From UBA1664 sp964531715 (GTDB lineage Bacteria; Pseudomonadota; Alphaproteobacteria; Micavibrionales; UBA1664), in assembly GCA_964531715.1 (NCBI GenBank), contig CAZHEE010000002.1:112770-176769 (forward strand): 64,000 nt of DNA, in the 5' to 3' direction. The notes beneath the pieces were generated by a model. It worked only from the letters and a program-made list of their open reading frames with translations. It had not been told where the DNA came from and searched no databases. Both the position numbers and the translations under genes were made by a program. Below, piece by piece: positions 7,504-16,644 of this stretch. Each line of letters begins with the position of its first letter. The first letter of the stretch is position 1.

Positions 7504-8145
7504 TTAATATTTAGGATTGGAAACATCCGCATCACGAATATAGAATGCTTCCGCTTTATGAAATTCTATCGTTTCATTTTGAATTGATTTAATCAGAGCC
7601 TTTAAATTAATTGAGTCTTGTTGAAAGTTATTAAGAGAAATATGTTTTGCTTCATTCAAAAACCGCTCAACCGCATCTCCTGTTATACTATCAATCTGAT
7701 TATTCTCAATAAGTGCATCAATAGCCGTTAAAGAGAAACAATGCGCTTCATTGGTAGCCTGACTATCTTTATCAAAAATCTGGCAGTAATAATCCTGCCG
7801 TTTGGTTTCAATGAGTACAAGTTTTTTTCCCTTGCTCTCACATCCAAATGCAAAAGCCTGCAATGTGGTCACGCCATGGACAGGCACCTGTAGGCTATAG
7901 CCGATAAACCGCGCAACGGTCAGACCAACACGCAACCCGGTGAAAGATCCTGGACCTATCGTTGTATAAACCGCCCTGATCTGTTGCGGTTTAATAGCAT
8001 TTGCCTTTGCCATATCCTCATAAAGAGGTAGCAATTGCTCGGCATGGCCGCGCGCTATATCAACCTGTCGCATATCAATAACTTTTTTATCATTAAAAAA
8101 GGCAATACCGCAGCCATGGACAGCCGTATCTATCAAAATATGCAT
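7504..8145 (-). CDS. tsaB: tRNA t6A37 biosynthesis protein TsaB
   Basis: TsaB is the ASKHA-fold partner that dimerises with TsaD for threonylcarbamoyl-adenosine formation at position 37 of ANN-decoding tRNAs. At 213 residues it is typical. Signature segments are the N-terminal ILIDTAVHGCGIAF, the HAEQLLP helix and TTIGPGSFTGLRVGLTVA. As usual for TsaB, the C-terminal half is divergent. It follows nfuA two bases downstream on the same strand, so they are probably co-transcribed. Confidence 0.95.
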   Translation of the reverse strand: MHILIDTAVHGCGIAFFNDKKVIDMRQVDIARGHAEQLLPLYEDMAKANAIKPQQIRAVYTTIGPGSFTGLRVGLTVARFIGYSLQVPVHGVTTLQAFAFGCESKGKKLVLIETKRQDYYCQIFDKDSQATNEAHCFSLTAIDALIENNQIDSITGDAVERFLNEAKHISLNNFQQDSINLKALIKSIQNETIEFHKAEAFYIRDADVSNPKY

Positions 8146-8147
8146 TA

Positions 8148-8702
8148 TTACAACACTTGGCGGACTTCGGTAACTTCCGGAACGAAATGCCGCATCATAT
8201 TCTCAATCCCTTGTTTAAGAGTCATTGTCGCGGACGGGCATCCCGCGCATGCGCCGCGCATATGCAGGTATAAAACGCCATCTTCAAAACGGTCAAAAAC
8301 AATGTCACCGCCGTCATTGGCAACGGCGGGGCGTACCCGCTCATCCAGAATTGCGTTAATTTGGACGATAATCGGGTCGCTATAATCCACATCTTGCAAA
8401 TCCTTTACGGCCTCGGCATCAACGGCAGGAAGGCCGCTCAAAGCGTGATCCATGATTGTCGCCAGAACGCGAGGCTTTATTGTGTCCCAATCGGCATCAT
8501 CCTGCTTCGTCACGCTGACAAAATCTTTGCCGAGATAAACGCCCTCAACCCCGTCAATTTCGAACAGCATCTTACCCAGCGGTGAGATTTTCATCGCTTC
8601 CTCAACCGCGCGGAAATCAAATGTTCCTTGGGGTGAGACATCCGTTCCGGGTATGAATTTCACGGCGTTGGGGTTTGGTGTAGATTCGGTTTGTATGAAC
8701 AT
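8148..8702 (-). CDS. nfuA: NifU-family Fe-S carrier
   Basis: A 184-residue Fe-S delivery protein of the alphaproteobacterial/mitochondrial Nfu type. The N-terminal Nfu_N domain (about 1-90, beginning FIQTESTPNPNAVKF) is followed by a C-terminal NifU domain with the CxxC motif C152-A-G-C155 (CAGCPSATMTLKQGIE). The CxxC pair of two subunits bridges a [4Fe-4S] cluster for transfer to targets such as aconitase or lipoyl synthase. It is the upstream gene of the nfuA-tsaB pair. Confidence 0.95.
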   Translation of the reverse strand: MFIQTESTPNPNAVKFIPGTDVSPQGTFDFRAVEEAMKISPLGKMLFEIDGVEGVYLGKDFVSVTKQDDADWDTIKPRVLATIMDHALSGLPAVDAEAVKDLQDVDYSDPIIVQINAILDERVRPAVANDGGDIVFDRFEDGVLYLHMRGACAGCPSATMTLKQGIENMMRHFVPEVTEVRQVL

Positions 8703-8784
8703 GGCTCTTAGTCTTTGGCTGTTGGTTATTGGTTATTTATAGAATAATAAAAGCATAAAAGTAATTACTTTTATAAGTATCATT

Positions 8785-8881
8785 TTATCTTAACACGAAG
8801 TTCGCGAAGTTTTTTGAAGTTGTCGCGAAGATTTATTTCTGCTTCGCGTCGACTTCTTTTTCTTTCCTTCTTCGCGTTAGA
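8785..8881. repeat. Dispersed repeat, family C (TTCGCG-rich)
   Basis: The 97 bases between nfuA and pgk are rich in short inverted units (TTCGCGAAG, CTTCGCG) and end TTCTTCGCGTTAGA. The same ending occurs at 62622-62641 (CTTCGTAACTTCGCGTTAGA), near a related stretch of CTCTGTG-type repeats. It does not encode a credible protein. It could form hairpins and terminate either flanking transcript. Confidence 0.5.
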
Positions 8882-8883
8882 AT

Positions 8884-10056
8884 TTAACCCTCAAAATTCA
8901 GTGCGGCGATGGCAGGCAATTCCTTACCCTCCAGCCATTCAAGGAAAGCCCCCCCGGCGGTTGAGACATAGGTCATATCATCAATCACGCCTGCCTTTGC
9001 AAGAGCGGCAACCGTATCCCCTCCCCCTGCAATCACTTTCAGGTCACCTGATCGCACACGTGCCGCCGCATGTTGCGCAACATTGTTCGTTCCTTCGTCA
9101 AAGGGCTCAATCTCAAATGCGCCGAGAGGGCCATTCCAAACAAGCGTTTTACAATTATTAAGAAGCGCATTCATCGCCTCAATCGAGCCATTTCCGATAT
9201 CCAGAACCATACGGTCATGAGGCACAGCCGTCATCGCAACCTCGTCATAAGTGCTTCCTACCTTGAACTCGACCGCGGCCTTACCATCAATCGGCAGGTA
9301 GAGGCTACACCCCGTTTCCTGCGCTTTTTCAATAATGACGAGGGCCTGGTCTTTCATGTCTTTTTCACAAAGAGACTTGCCCAATTCTGCCCCCATCGCA
9401 TAGAGAAAAGTGTTTGCCATACCGCCGCCGAGAATAAGCATATCGACCTTCTCAACCATATTGTGAAGCACATCAAGCTTGGTTGAGATTTTCGCACCAC
9501 CAACAATCGCGGCGACAGGTTTATCAGGATTGCCAAGCGCTTGATTAAGTGCATTCAATTCCTTCTCAAGTGATAACCCTGCATAGGCGGGTAGTGCGTG
9601 GGCGAGGCCTTCCGTTGAACCATGGGCACGGTGAGAGGCAGAAAAAGCATCATTGACAAAAATATCGCCCTCGCCATTGGCAATTTTGGTAACGAAATCA
9701 GGGTCATTGGCTTCCTCCCCTTCATAAAAACGCACATTTTCCAGGAGGGTTAAATCGCTTGAAGGAGTGGACAAACAATCATCCGTAAAATTAACCTCTA
9801 CACCCCATCTTTTGCTCAATATTTCAGGCAGGAAAGAGAGAGAATAATCCATATTCTTTCGCCCTTTGGGTCGCCCGAAATGGGAAAGAATGGCAATGCG
9901 CGCGCCTTTATCTTTTAGGGTAAGAACAGTCTCTTTAACACGATCTATCCGTGTAAAATCAGTGACTTGCATGTCTTTATTTACGGGAACGTTGAGGTCA
10001 AGACGGAGTAAAACTAACTTTCTCGAAATATCACTTAAATCTTTTAACGTTTTCAT
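8884..10056 (-). CDS. pgk: Phosphoglycerate kinase
   Basis: Pgk transfers phosphate between 1,3-bisphosphoglycerate and ADP in glycolysis/gluconeogenesis. The 390-residue protein has the N-terminal substrate domain (LRLDLNVPV, HFGRPKG, LLENVRFYEGEE) and the C-terminal nucleotide domain (VGGAKISTKLDVL, WNGPLGAFE, GGGDTVAAL). Both end motifs are intact. No other glycolytic gene is adjacent on either side, unlike the common gap-pgk arrangement. Confidence 0.98.
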   Translation of the reverse strand: MKTLKDLSDISRKLVLLRLDLNVPVNKDMQVTDFTRIDRVKETVLTLKDKGARIAILSHFGRPKGRKNMDYSLSFLPEILSKRWGVEVNFTDDCLSTPSSDLTLLENVRFYEGEEANDPDFVTKIANGEGDIFVNDAFSASHRAHGSTEGLAHALPAYAGLSLEKELNALNQALGNPDKPVAAIVGGAKISTKLDVLHNMVEKVDMLILGGGMANTFLYAMGAELGKSLCEKDMKDQALVIIEKAQETGCSLYLPIDGKAAVEFKVGSTYDEVAMTAVPHDRMVLDIGNGSIEAMNALLNNCKTLVWNGPLGAFEIEPFDEGTNNVAQHAAARVRSGDLKVIAGGGDTVAALAKAGVIDDMTYVSTAGGAFLEWLEGKELPAIAALNFEG

Positions 10057-10128
10057 GTTTTATCTTTCTTTCTACAAGTTTGCCCGCCCTCAGAGAGGGG
10101 ATTAAGGGGAGGGTGTAAATACCATCGC

Positions 10129-11064
10129 TTACCGTATTGACCGAGCATTATCCGTTGCCATTAAAATACGGTCTTGAATAGCTGGGTCAAGGGCGGAGTG
10201 CCCACCATCAGGCACAATAATCAAGTCAGACTCAGGCCAAGCCTTATGCAATTTATAGGCATTTTCGAGCGGCGTTATCATGTCATATCGCCCGTGGATA
10301 AGAACACCCGGAACAGTCCGAAATTTATCAATTAAGTCAGTTATATATTTATCATTTTTAAACAAATGATTTTTAAAATAGTGCGCCTCAATCAATGCCA
10401 TGACCCAAACGGCTTGTTTTTCGCTATCCGCCGTGACCGTTCGAAATTGCGGATAAAGTGTTGAGCATGAGCCCTCATAATCGACCCATTGTTCCCCTGC
10501 TTGTAAGCGTCGAGTATCGTTTTGCAACGCTTCATAATAGGATGATAAGATATCCGCCTCATTATGATCACGCGCAAAACGCGCCCAGACTTCAGGAAAT
10601 ATTTTTCGCATACCGTAGAGAAACCAATCACAATCAGCTTTTGTAAACATTGAAATTGACCGTATCATAAGACTGATACAAATTTGAGGCTCACGTGCGG
10701 CGTAAAGCAAAGCAAGAACAGCCCCCCAAGACCCACCGAAAACATGCCATTTTGATATTTTCAGATGGTTGCGGAGCGCAACTATATCACTCACCAAATG
10801 GTCAGGCGTATTATTTTCAAGCTCAGCCAAAGGTTCGGACCGACCACATCCTCGCTGGTCAAACAAAATGATACGGTAAAAATCAGGGTCGAAAAACCGC
10901 CTCAGCATGGGGTTTGCCCCCTGCCCCGGCCCACCGTGAAGCACAATGACCGGCACACCGTCCGGATTGCCGCATTGCTCCCAATAAAGCGTATGGATAT
11001 CGTCAACCTTCAAATAACCTGTTGAGAATGGTCGAATATCGAGATAGAGCTTGCGAAAGGCCAT
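10129..11064 (-). CDS. pip: Proline iminopeptidase
   Basis: A serine aminopeptidase (family S33) that removes N-terminal proline. The 311-residue alpha/beta hydrolase shows the oxyanion-hole motif HGGPGQGANP (43-52), nucleophile S112 in GGSWGAVLAL, and DQRGCGRSEP. The acid lies in HGRYDMITP and the histidine in VPDGGHSALDP. These features separate Pip from generic hydrolases. It starts exactly where the downstream nuclease-like gene pair begins on the same strand (11065), suggesting one transcript with that gene. Confidence 0.93.
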   Translation of the reverse strand: MAFRKLYLDIRPFSTGYLKVDDIHTLYWEQCGNPDGVPVIVLHGGPGQGANPMLRRFFDPDFYRIILFDQRGCGRSEPLAELENNTPDHLVSDIVALRNHLKISKWHVFGGSWGAVLALLYAAREPQICISLMIRSISMFTKADCDWFLYGMRKIFPEVWARFARDHNEADILSSYYEALQNDTRRLQAGEQWVDYEGSCSTLYPQFRTVTADSEKQAVWVMALIEAHYFKNHLFKNDKYITDLIDKFRTVPGVLIHGRYDMITPLENAYKLHKAWPESDLIIVPDGGHSALDPAIQDRILMATDNARSIR

Positions 11065-12030
11065 TTAGTTACCCTCTGTTTCACTCACATCATCTATTGT
11101 TAAATTCGGAAACATTGGAGAATTCGGTAAAACCCGATCCTTAATTGAATCTTCTATAGCACTGTTTTTATTAATTATTTCGTCTTCGTTTGCAATAGTC
11201 AGCTCATCCAGTAACTGAAGTTGAGAAGGGTCAAAAATCTCAATGTAAGGCCCGTTATACTCCCGCATCCATCCGCGAACACGCACCGCTTGCCCATCCA
11301 TTTGCATGAGGTTATAGCCTGCCTTTGAAAAGTCACGGCGAAGGCCACTGTTTACCGCGATGGTAAAGTCTTTTTTCCAATCTTTATCAAAGTTCAAATA
11401 TATCACGTTATTTCTGGCGGCAACGCGTTCGACAACACCTTCAACGATTGCAAAGCCATCATCTTTATCATCCAAACCCTGATTGTCAAAGATATTGTGA
11501 GCATTGAGAATCTGAAAATTTTTATCAGCCCATAATCCTAGGCCAGCTTCTCGTGCACGATCTTCAGCTTCATAAAGTTTGGCGGCTACAACATTATGGC
11601 TTTGGCTCGGATAGGCGAAGGCAAGCCCTTTTTGAAGCATGTCTTCTTGCAAAAAAACATTATCCTCGCGTAAAATATAGCCCTCAATATGACCAAGGGC
11701 ATTCGTTGTTCCGCGACTATTCCCGCGCATCTGAAAAATTGAGACTGTTTCCCCTTTCCAGTTTTCGTCAAGATAGGTTTTGGCTTGGCTCATCGCTTCA
11801 CTCACAACACCACCCATTTCCATCGGGATATAAATGGCAGGCAGGTGAACAGTCTCCGTATTATTAATGACCAGCGTATCGCCGCTAATCACATTTGTGA
11901 TGACTGCTTTTGGCTTCGTCATGCTGAAAACTTGCCTAAGCTCATCCCTGACAGAGGCAAGCCCCTCACTTGACATGAAAAAGCCATAGAGTAAAAGAAT
12001 AACAAGGAACGGAACATTAATCTTGGGCAT
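11065..12030 (-). CDS. Thermonuclease-like (SNase-fold) secreted protein
   Basis: The 321-residue protein has an N-terminal hydrophobic signal or anchor (about 7-25). An SNase-like domain follows (about 42-155, with VISGDTLVINN, ALGHIEGYILRED and LQEDMLQKGLAFAYP). After that comes an OB-like region (about 175-270) and an Asp/Glu-rich tail. Micrococcal nuclease uses an Asp, two Arg and a Glu. Here the VRLxGIDxPE segment reads VHLPAIYIPMEMG, so the first arginine and the glutamate are not in place. The protein is probably exported but may have lost nuclease activity. It lies upstream of pip on the same strand, one base apart. Confidence 0.75.
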   Translation of the reverse strand: MPKINVPFLVILLLYGFFMSSEGLASVRDELRQVFSMTKPKAVITNVISGDTLVINNTETVHLPAIYIPMEMGGVVSEAMSQAKTYLDENWKGETVSIFQMRGNSRGTTNALGHIEGYILREDNVFLQEDMLQKGLAFAYPSQSHNVVAAKLYEAEDRAREAGLGLWADKNFQILNAHNIFDNQGLDDKDDGFAIVEGVVERVAARNNVIYLNFDKDWKKDFTIAVNSGLRRDFSKAGYNLMQMDGQAVRVRGWMREYNGPYIEIFDPSQLQLLDELTIANEDEIINKNSAIEDSIKDRVLPNSPMFPNLTIDDVSETEGN

Positions 12031-12039
12031 TATACAGAC

Positions 12040-13506
12040 ATGACAAATATTCGCGATTACTTCAAGCTTATAATCATTTTACCGCTTTTGACCCTTGCCG
12101 CTTGTTCGACCAATCCGGCAACTGGACGTAGCCAATTTACAGCCCTCTTACCGGCCTCACAGGAAGCGAGCATCGGTGCGCAGGAGCATGAAAAAATCCT
12201 TAAGCAATATGGCGGCGCGATTAAAAACAGAAAAATTACGGATTATGTGACACGCATCGGCAATAAAATTGTCCCGTTTACGGAGCGCGATGATGTTACC
12301 TACACTTTCACGGTTCTGGACAGCCCGATTGTCAACGCCTTTGCCCTGCCGGGCGGATATGTTTATGTGACGAGGGGTTTGATGACCCTTGCCAATAACG
12401 AGGCCGAACTTGCCGCAGTCATCGCACATGAAATCGGCCATGTGACTGCAAGGCATTCGGCGGAACGCTATAGCCGCTCTATTTTGACTGGACTTGGTGC
12501 AAATGTCCTCGCCGCGACAATTGATGTGAGTGGTGCGTCTCAAGCCCTCGGCGTTGGCGCCAATCTTTATTTAAGTTCTTACTCCCGCTCACAAGAACAT
12601 GAGGCGGATGATCTGGGCGTGCGTTATTTGGCGCGCGCGGGCTATAACCCTGATGCGATGAGTGACTTTTTACGATCGCTAGAGGCTTCATCAGAGCTTG
12701 AGGCGCGACGTCTCGGGGTTCAAAGCTCTGCGATTGACAGTTATTTCTCAACCCACCCCGTGACTGCGGAACGCGTGCAACGCGCGGCACAGGCCGCCAA
12801 TCAATATCCCGAGAATGCGAATGAGACAAATCGCCTTGATTATCTTCGCATGATTAATGGCATGGAGGTCGGTGACGGTTCCGCCCAAGGGTTTGAGGAT
12901 AAAGGCTATTTCGTTCACCCTGAACTCGGCTTTATTTATAAAATCCCGCAAGGCTTTAAGACAGATAACCGCCCTAATGCCGTTATCTCCCAAGGTCGTG
13001 ACGGTGCGCTTGTCTTTACCGCAGCAGCAAAAAAGCCAAATCAATCGATTGAAAATTATTTGCGGATGGGCGTGATGAAGGGTGACATGTCCAATGCCCG
13101 CGATTTCGGCACAAACCTTATTAACGGCTTTAATACGGCCAGTGTAGAAGTATCGGGAACGGTGAATAACAAGCCCGGGAACATGCGCCTTGTCGCGATT
13201 GAATGGGATGCGGATACGGTCTATCAATTTGCAATTGCCATACCGCGGGGAACATCCAATGCGGAAATTGAAGCCATGCAGGCCAGTGTTTTTTCCTTCA
13301 ATCGTTTAACAAACGCACAAAGAAACCGTTTTACACCTAAAACACTCGCACTGAAAGTCGCAAAAGCGGGCGACACGCCCCAAACTATGGCGCGAGGCTT
13401 CCCCTACGATGATAATTTCAATGTCGAACGTTTTCGCGTGCTCAATGGCCTTGAGCACGGTGAGGGGCTGCAGGTTCAAAATGTTTACAAAATCATTACG
13501 CAATAA
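12040..13506 (+). CDS. M48-family periplasmic metalloprotease lipoprotein (BepA-like)
   Basis: A 488-residue zinc metalloprotease for envelope quality control, judged by family. The lipoprotein signal ends at C22 (LTLAACS). The zinc motif is H130-E-I-G-H134, with the third ligand in EHEAD (186-190). A long C-terminal part follows, with a module at about 435-485 (KVAKAGDTPQTMARGF ... LQVQNVYKI) that resembles a LysM-like peptidoglycan-binding repeat. BepA relatives help assemble or degrade outer-membrane LptD and BamA. The TPR repeats of E. coli BepA are not evident. It starts 9 bp from the divergent SNase-like gene, so their promoters overlap. Confidence 0.88.
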   Translation: MTNIRDYFKLIIILPLLTLAACSTNPATGRSQFTALLPASQEASIGAQEHEKILKQYGGAIKNRKITDYVTRIGNKIVPFTERDDVTYTFTVLDSPIVNAFALPGGYVYVTRGLMTLANNEAELAAVIAHEIGHVTARHSAERYSRSILTGLGANVLAATIDVSGASQALGVGANLYLSSYSRSQEHEADDLGVRYLARAGYNPDAMSDFLRSLEASSELEARRLGVQSSAIDSYFSTHPVTAERVQRAAQAANQYPENANETNRLDYLRMINGMEVGDGSAQGFEDKGYFVHPELGFIYKIPQGFKTDNRPNAVISQGRDGALVFTAAAKKPNQSIENYLRMGVMKGDMSNARDFGTNLINGFNTASVEVSGTVNNKPGNMRLVAIEWDADTVYQFAIAIPRGTSNAEIEAMQASVFSFNRLTNAQRNRFTPKTLALKVAKAGDTPQTMARGFPYDDNFNVERFRVLNGLEHGEGLQVQNVYKIITQ

Positions 13507-14661
13507 TTATCGACTGCGCAATTTGCCATTCAATATTGATTCGGCTTTATCTTTCGGTAGATTTTGATAGTAATCTAAGGCCTCCTGAAGCTTTTGAATA
13601 TCTATTTTCGCGTTAGGATTAAGAATTTTATTCAGCATAAGATAAAGGCTTGTAAAACCTTGCTTGCTAAAATTATACGTCTTGCAAAATATTGCCAAAC
13701 CCTCGCCATTTGTACTTTTAAACAGATGATGCATTGTTTCATGCTTAACCCTTGCCAGTTTTGAGAAGAGCGCGAGGAAAAACCCATATTCGTGACGGCG
13801 TAAAACCTCCTGCAAAAACGGTTCATTAATGCGCCCTGCCACTTTAAATTGTTCTGCAGTTTGCAACATATCTTTTGTCGGCATGCTGACATTTCTATTG
13901 TGGATTGTGGATCTGAAATCACTTCTGATTTGCCCTAAGACTTTTTTGGCTGCTTCTGAAGATTGGACGTGTGCCGGTAGAAAATTATAGTCTGTTTTTT
14001 TCATCAGCTCGTCACTGACATGGTCATGAACAATATTTACCACTTTTCTAGATAAATTATCCGAAGTCTCATCATGGAGTGAGCCATAAAGATGCCTAAT
14101 TTTTTGAACAAGCTCTTGACCTAAAGATAATGTATCATTCATGAGCACATTTCTAATTGTTCCCTCATCTTGCTTGCGCACGAGTGCCGATACAACTGTT
14201 TCATTCAGTTTCGGACGGCGAGCAATTACACGCCAATGCTCTTTACCTTTTGACTGGATAATATAGATCATATCCTGATCGGTCAGTTGCGGCGAATTAA
14301 GCAAAAACGGCTCGGCAATATTAATTTTTTCATAAGCCATATAATGTAGCAGTGTAGGGTCAAGGTCATCTCTCAATGAAAGGCGTTCAACTAAGCTCCG
14401 CTGAATATCCGCGCGAACATGTTTAACAATCCCGATTATAATACGTGTAATCGCAGGACGATCGCTTTCTTTAATTTTAACATTAAGAAGACTGATGACT
14501 GATTCCTCTATAGTTTTTAACTTCTCAGCAGAAAAATCATTATCATACTGGTAGGCCGCGAGACCATCATGAAGCGTTACTAATATAGAGTCGTAATGCA
14601 CATTTTGTGGTGTTGTTGAATTATTGTTTAAATACACTTTTTTTATCCCTTTTACCTTCAA
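13507..14661 (-). CDS. DUF2336-domain protein
   Basis: The 384-residue, mainly alpha-helical protein matches the alphaproteobacterial DUF2336 family: SDRPAITRIIIGIVKHVRADIQRSLVERL, LLNSPQLTDQDMIYII, then KEHWRVIARRPKLNETVVSALV. The function of the family is not known; HEAT-like helical repeats are apparent. No transmembrane helices or catalytic motif are visible. It is convergent with the M48 protease gene with no gap, and its promoter faces the small gene at 14823. Confidence 0.8.
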   Translation of the reverse strand: MKVKGIKKVYLNNNSTTPQNVHYDSILVTLHDGLAAYQYDNDFSAEKLKTIEESVISLLNVKIKESDRPAITRIIIGIVKHVRADIQRSLVERLSLRDDLDPTLLHYMAYEKINIAEPFLLNSPQLTDQDMIYIIQSKGKEHWRVIARRPKLNETVVSALVRKQDEGTIRNVLMNDTLSLGQELVQKIRHLYGSLHDETSDNLSRKVVNIVHDHVSDELMKKTDYNFLPAHVQSSEAAKKVLGQIRSDFRSTIHNRNVSMPTKDMLQTAEQFKVAGRINEPFLQEVLRRHEYGFFLALFSKLARVKHETMHHLFKSTNGEGLAIFCKTYNFSKQGFTSLYLMLNKILNPNAKIDIQKLQEALDYYQNLPKDKAESILNGKLRSR

Positions 14662-14822
14662 CCATTATCATAATGTTAAACCCTTACAATTTGGTTAAAA
14701 TTTAAATTAATTTCTTTCAAACATTTCTGTTTATAAATTTAGGGATAGCTTTACTTTTTATTTACCTGCATCCACTATTCTGGGATACAATTATAAAAAA
14801 AGTATTTAGGGACTATTGAACC

Positions 14823-15068
14823 ATGCAAATTAATCCGTTTATCCAGCCATTGCCAGCCCGCGTGCAGGAAAATGTTCAGCAAAATGCGGATCAGAATTTG
14901 CGCAACAGCTCTTCCGGTAAACAAAGAACTGAATTATCAGAAACTAGCCAAAACGAAACGGCGAATTTTCAAAAGCTAGCCCAAAATATACTTGAACAAC
15001 GCGCATCGGGTGAGGTCACACAAAAACCGGCTATCGAACGCGGGCAAGTACTCAACATTCTTGTTTGA
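14823..15068 (+). CDS. Small hydrophilic protein of unknown function
   Basis: An 81-residue Gln/Asn-rich protein (starts MQINPFIQPLPARVQENV) with a central disordered stretch and a helix near 47-60 (ANFQKLAQNILEQ). The end, IERGQVLNILV, resembles the short hydrophobic tail of small alphaproteobacterial proteins that I cannot name. It is 161 bp from the DUF2336 gene and about 20 bp upstream of mgtE. I do not recognise a function. Confidence 0.5.
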   Translation: MQINPFIQPLPARVQENVQQNADQNLRNSSSGKQRTELSETSQNETANFQKLAQNILEQRASGEVTQKPAIERGQVLNILV

Positions 15069-15088
15069 TTTATAAATAAAAAACATAT

Positions 15089-16531
15089 GTGACACATACT
15101 AAAGTTTTGTATAAAACTTTAAATGTGAATGAAGAATCTTTAACTGCCGAATTGAATAAGTCATCCAATCCGCAAATGGCGGATAGTTTTACCGATGATG
15201 ATATTCGCGTCATTACCGACGCTCTCCATGATGAGCGGGCATCAGAGGTTCAATCGCTTGTCGATGATTTGTCCGTCACGCAATCGGCGGAATTGCTCGA
15301 AAAAATTATCCCTGATGATAGGGCAACTTTAATAGAGAATTATCTCGCACATTTTGATGCCGAGACTTTTGTCGAGCTGGATAACGATGTACGCCGTTCC
15401 ATTTTGGAGGCGATGGAGCCGATAACGGTCGCGACAATCATTTCGGAACTTGATTCCGATGATGCGGTTGAGATGATTGAGAAGCTCGACCCGATTTTCC
15501 AAAAGCAGATTATTAAAAAGCTTTCGGCAAAAAACAGGGCAACGATTGAAGAAGGCCTGACCTATCCCGAAGAATCTGCCGGCCGCTTGATGCAGCGTGA
15601 ATTTGTTGCCATTCCGCAATTTTGGACGGTCGGAAAAACCATTGATTACCTTCGTGCCGCCGCCGAAGAACTCCCTTACGAGTTTTTCGATATTTTTGTT
15701 ATAGACCCGCTTTATCACGTTGTCGGGGAACTGCCGCTTAATCAGATTATCCGCTCAAAACGCTCTGTTAAAATTTCGGATTTGCTGGAAGGGCGCGAAA
15801 TTCACTATATTGATGCGACAATGGATCAGGAAGATGTCGCGCGTATCTTTCAGGATAAAAACATGACATCTGCGCCTGTGGTGGATAATAACCATCGCCT
15901 GATCGGTGTCATAACGTTTGATGATATTCATGATGTTATCGACCGCGAGGCTCAGGAAGATATCTTGCGTTTGGCAGGGGTTTCGACCAGCGGGTCGGAC
16001 ATGTATCGCGATATTCTGAACACAACAAAATCACGCTTTACATGGCTCTCGGTTAATTTGTTGACAGCTATTTTAGCCTCGCTCGTCATAGGCTTATTCG
16101 ATGCAACGATTGAGCAGATTGTCGCCCTTGCCGTTCTGATGCCGATTGTCGCCTCAATGGGAGGGAACGCAGGGACTCAAACGCTGACCATTACTGTGCG
16201 CGCGCTTGCAACCAAGGCTCTTTCCCGCACCAATATGATGCGAATGATCGGTAAGGAAACTTTTGTCGGCTTTTTAAACGGTTTAGCTTTCGCGTTTATT
16301 ATCGGCGCTGTCACTTATTTCTGGTTTGACAGTAGCCTGCTTTCGGTTGTGATAGCCGTTGCCATGGTAATTAATCTCATCATTGCAGGGTTATTCGGTA
16401 TCGTCATTCCGATTATTCTTGATAGGATCGGGATTGATCCCGCCCTCGCCTCATCAGTTTTTCTTACAACTGTGACAGATGTTGTCGGCTTTTTTGCTTT
16501 TCTAGGTTTAGCGGCAATAGTTTTGATTTAA
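15089..16531 (+). CDS. mgtE: Magnesium transporter MgtE
   Basis: The 480-residue protein has the full MgtE layout: a superhelical N domain (about 30-150; repeats such as LLEKIIPDDRATLIENYL and LDSDDAVEMIEKLDP), a CBS pair (about 155-280; EESAGRLMQREFV, TSAPVVDNNHRLIGVITFDD), a plug helix, and five transmembrane helices (about 305-480). The selectivity motif region PIVASMGGNAGTQTL is intact. The cytosolic domains sense Mg2+ and close the channel when Mg2+ is plentiful. The open frame begins at a GTG without a convincing ribosome site, so the true start may lie slightly downstream (GTG at 15125). Confidence 0.95.
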   Translation: MTHTKVLYKTLNVNEESLTAELNKSSNPQMADSFTDDDIRVITDALHDERASEVQSLVDDLSVTQSAELLEKIIPDDRATLIENYLAHFDAETFVELDNDVRRSILEAMEPITVATIISELDSDDAVEMIEKLDPIFQKQIIKKLSAKNRATIEEGLTYPEESAGRLMQREFVAIPQFWTVGKTIDYLRAAAEELPYEFFDIFVIDPLYHVVGELPLNQIIRSKRSVKISDLLEGREIHYIDATMDQEDVARIFQDKNMTSAPVVDNNHRLIGVITFDDIHDVIDREAQEDILRLAGVSTSGSDMYRDILNTTKSRFTWLSVNLLTAILASLVIGLFDATIEQIVALAVLMPIVASMGGNAGTQTLTITVRALATKALSRTNMMRMIGKETFVGFLNGLAFAFIIGAVTYFWFDSSLLSVVIAVAMVINLIIAGLFGIVIPIILDRIGIDPALASSVFLTTVTDVVGFFAFLGLAAIVLI

Positions 16532-16543
16532 ATTTATTCCCAC

Positions 16544-16633
16544 CGTCATTGCGAGAAGCGGAGCGACGAAGCAATCCATACAGTCTCTAACATCTTATGG
16601 ATTGCCGCGGTCGCGTTGCTCCCTCGCAATGAC
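16544..16633. repeat. Inverted doublet of palindromic repeat family A
   Basis: The first unit (16544-16578) runs CGTCATTGC...GCAATCCA. The second (16598-16633) runs TGGATTGC...GCAATGAC. They face each other across a 19-bp spacer, like REPIN doublets. The doublet fills the gap between mgtE and the convergent pcm gene and could terminate both. A near-identical doublet in reverse orientation is at 21423-21536. Confidence 0.85.
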
Positions 16634-16644
16634 AACCTTAAAAA

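Noticed and set aside
14682..14720. CtrA box between the DUF2336 gene and the small gene at 14823
   Set aside because: Several TTAA words occur in AT-rich sequence, but the spacing is eight rather than seven and the trailing C is misplaced.
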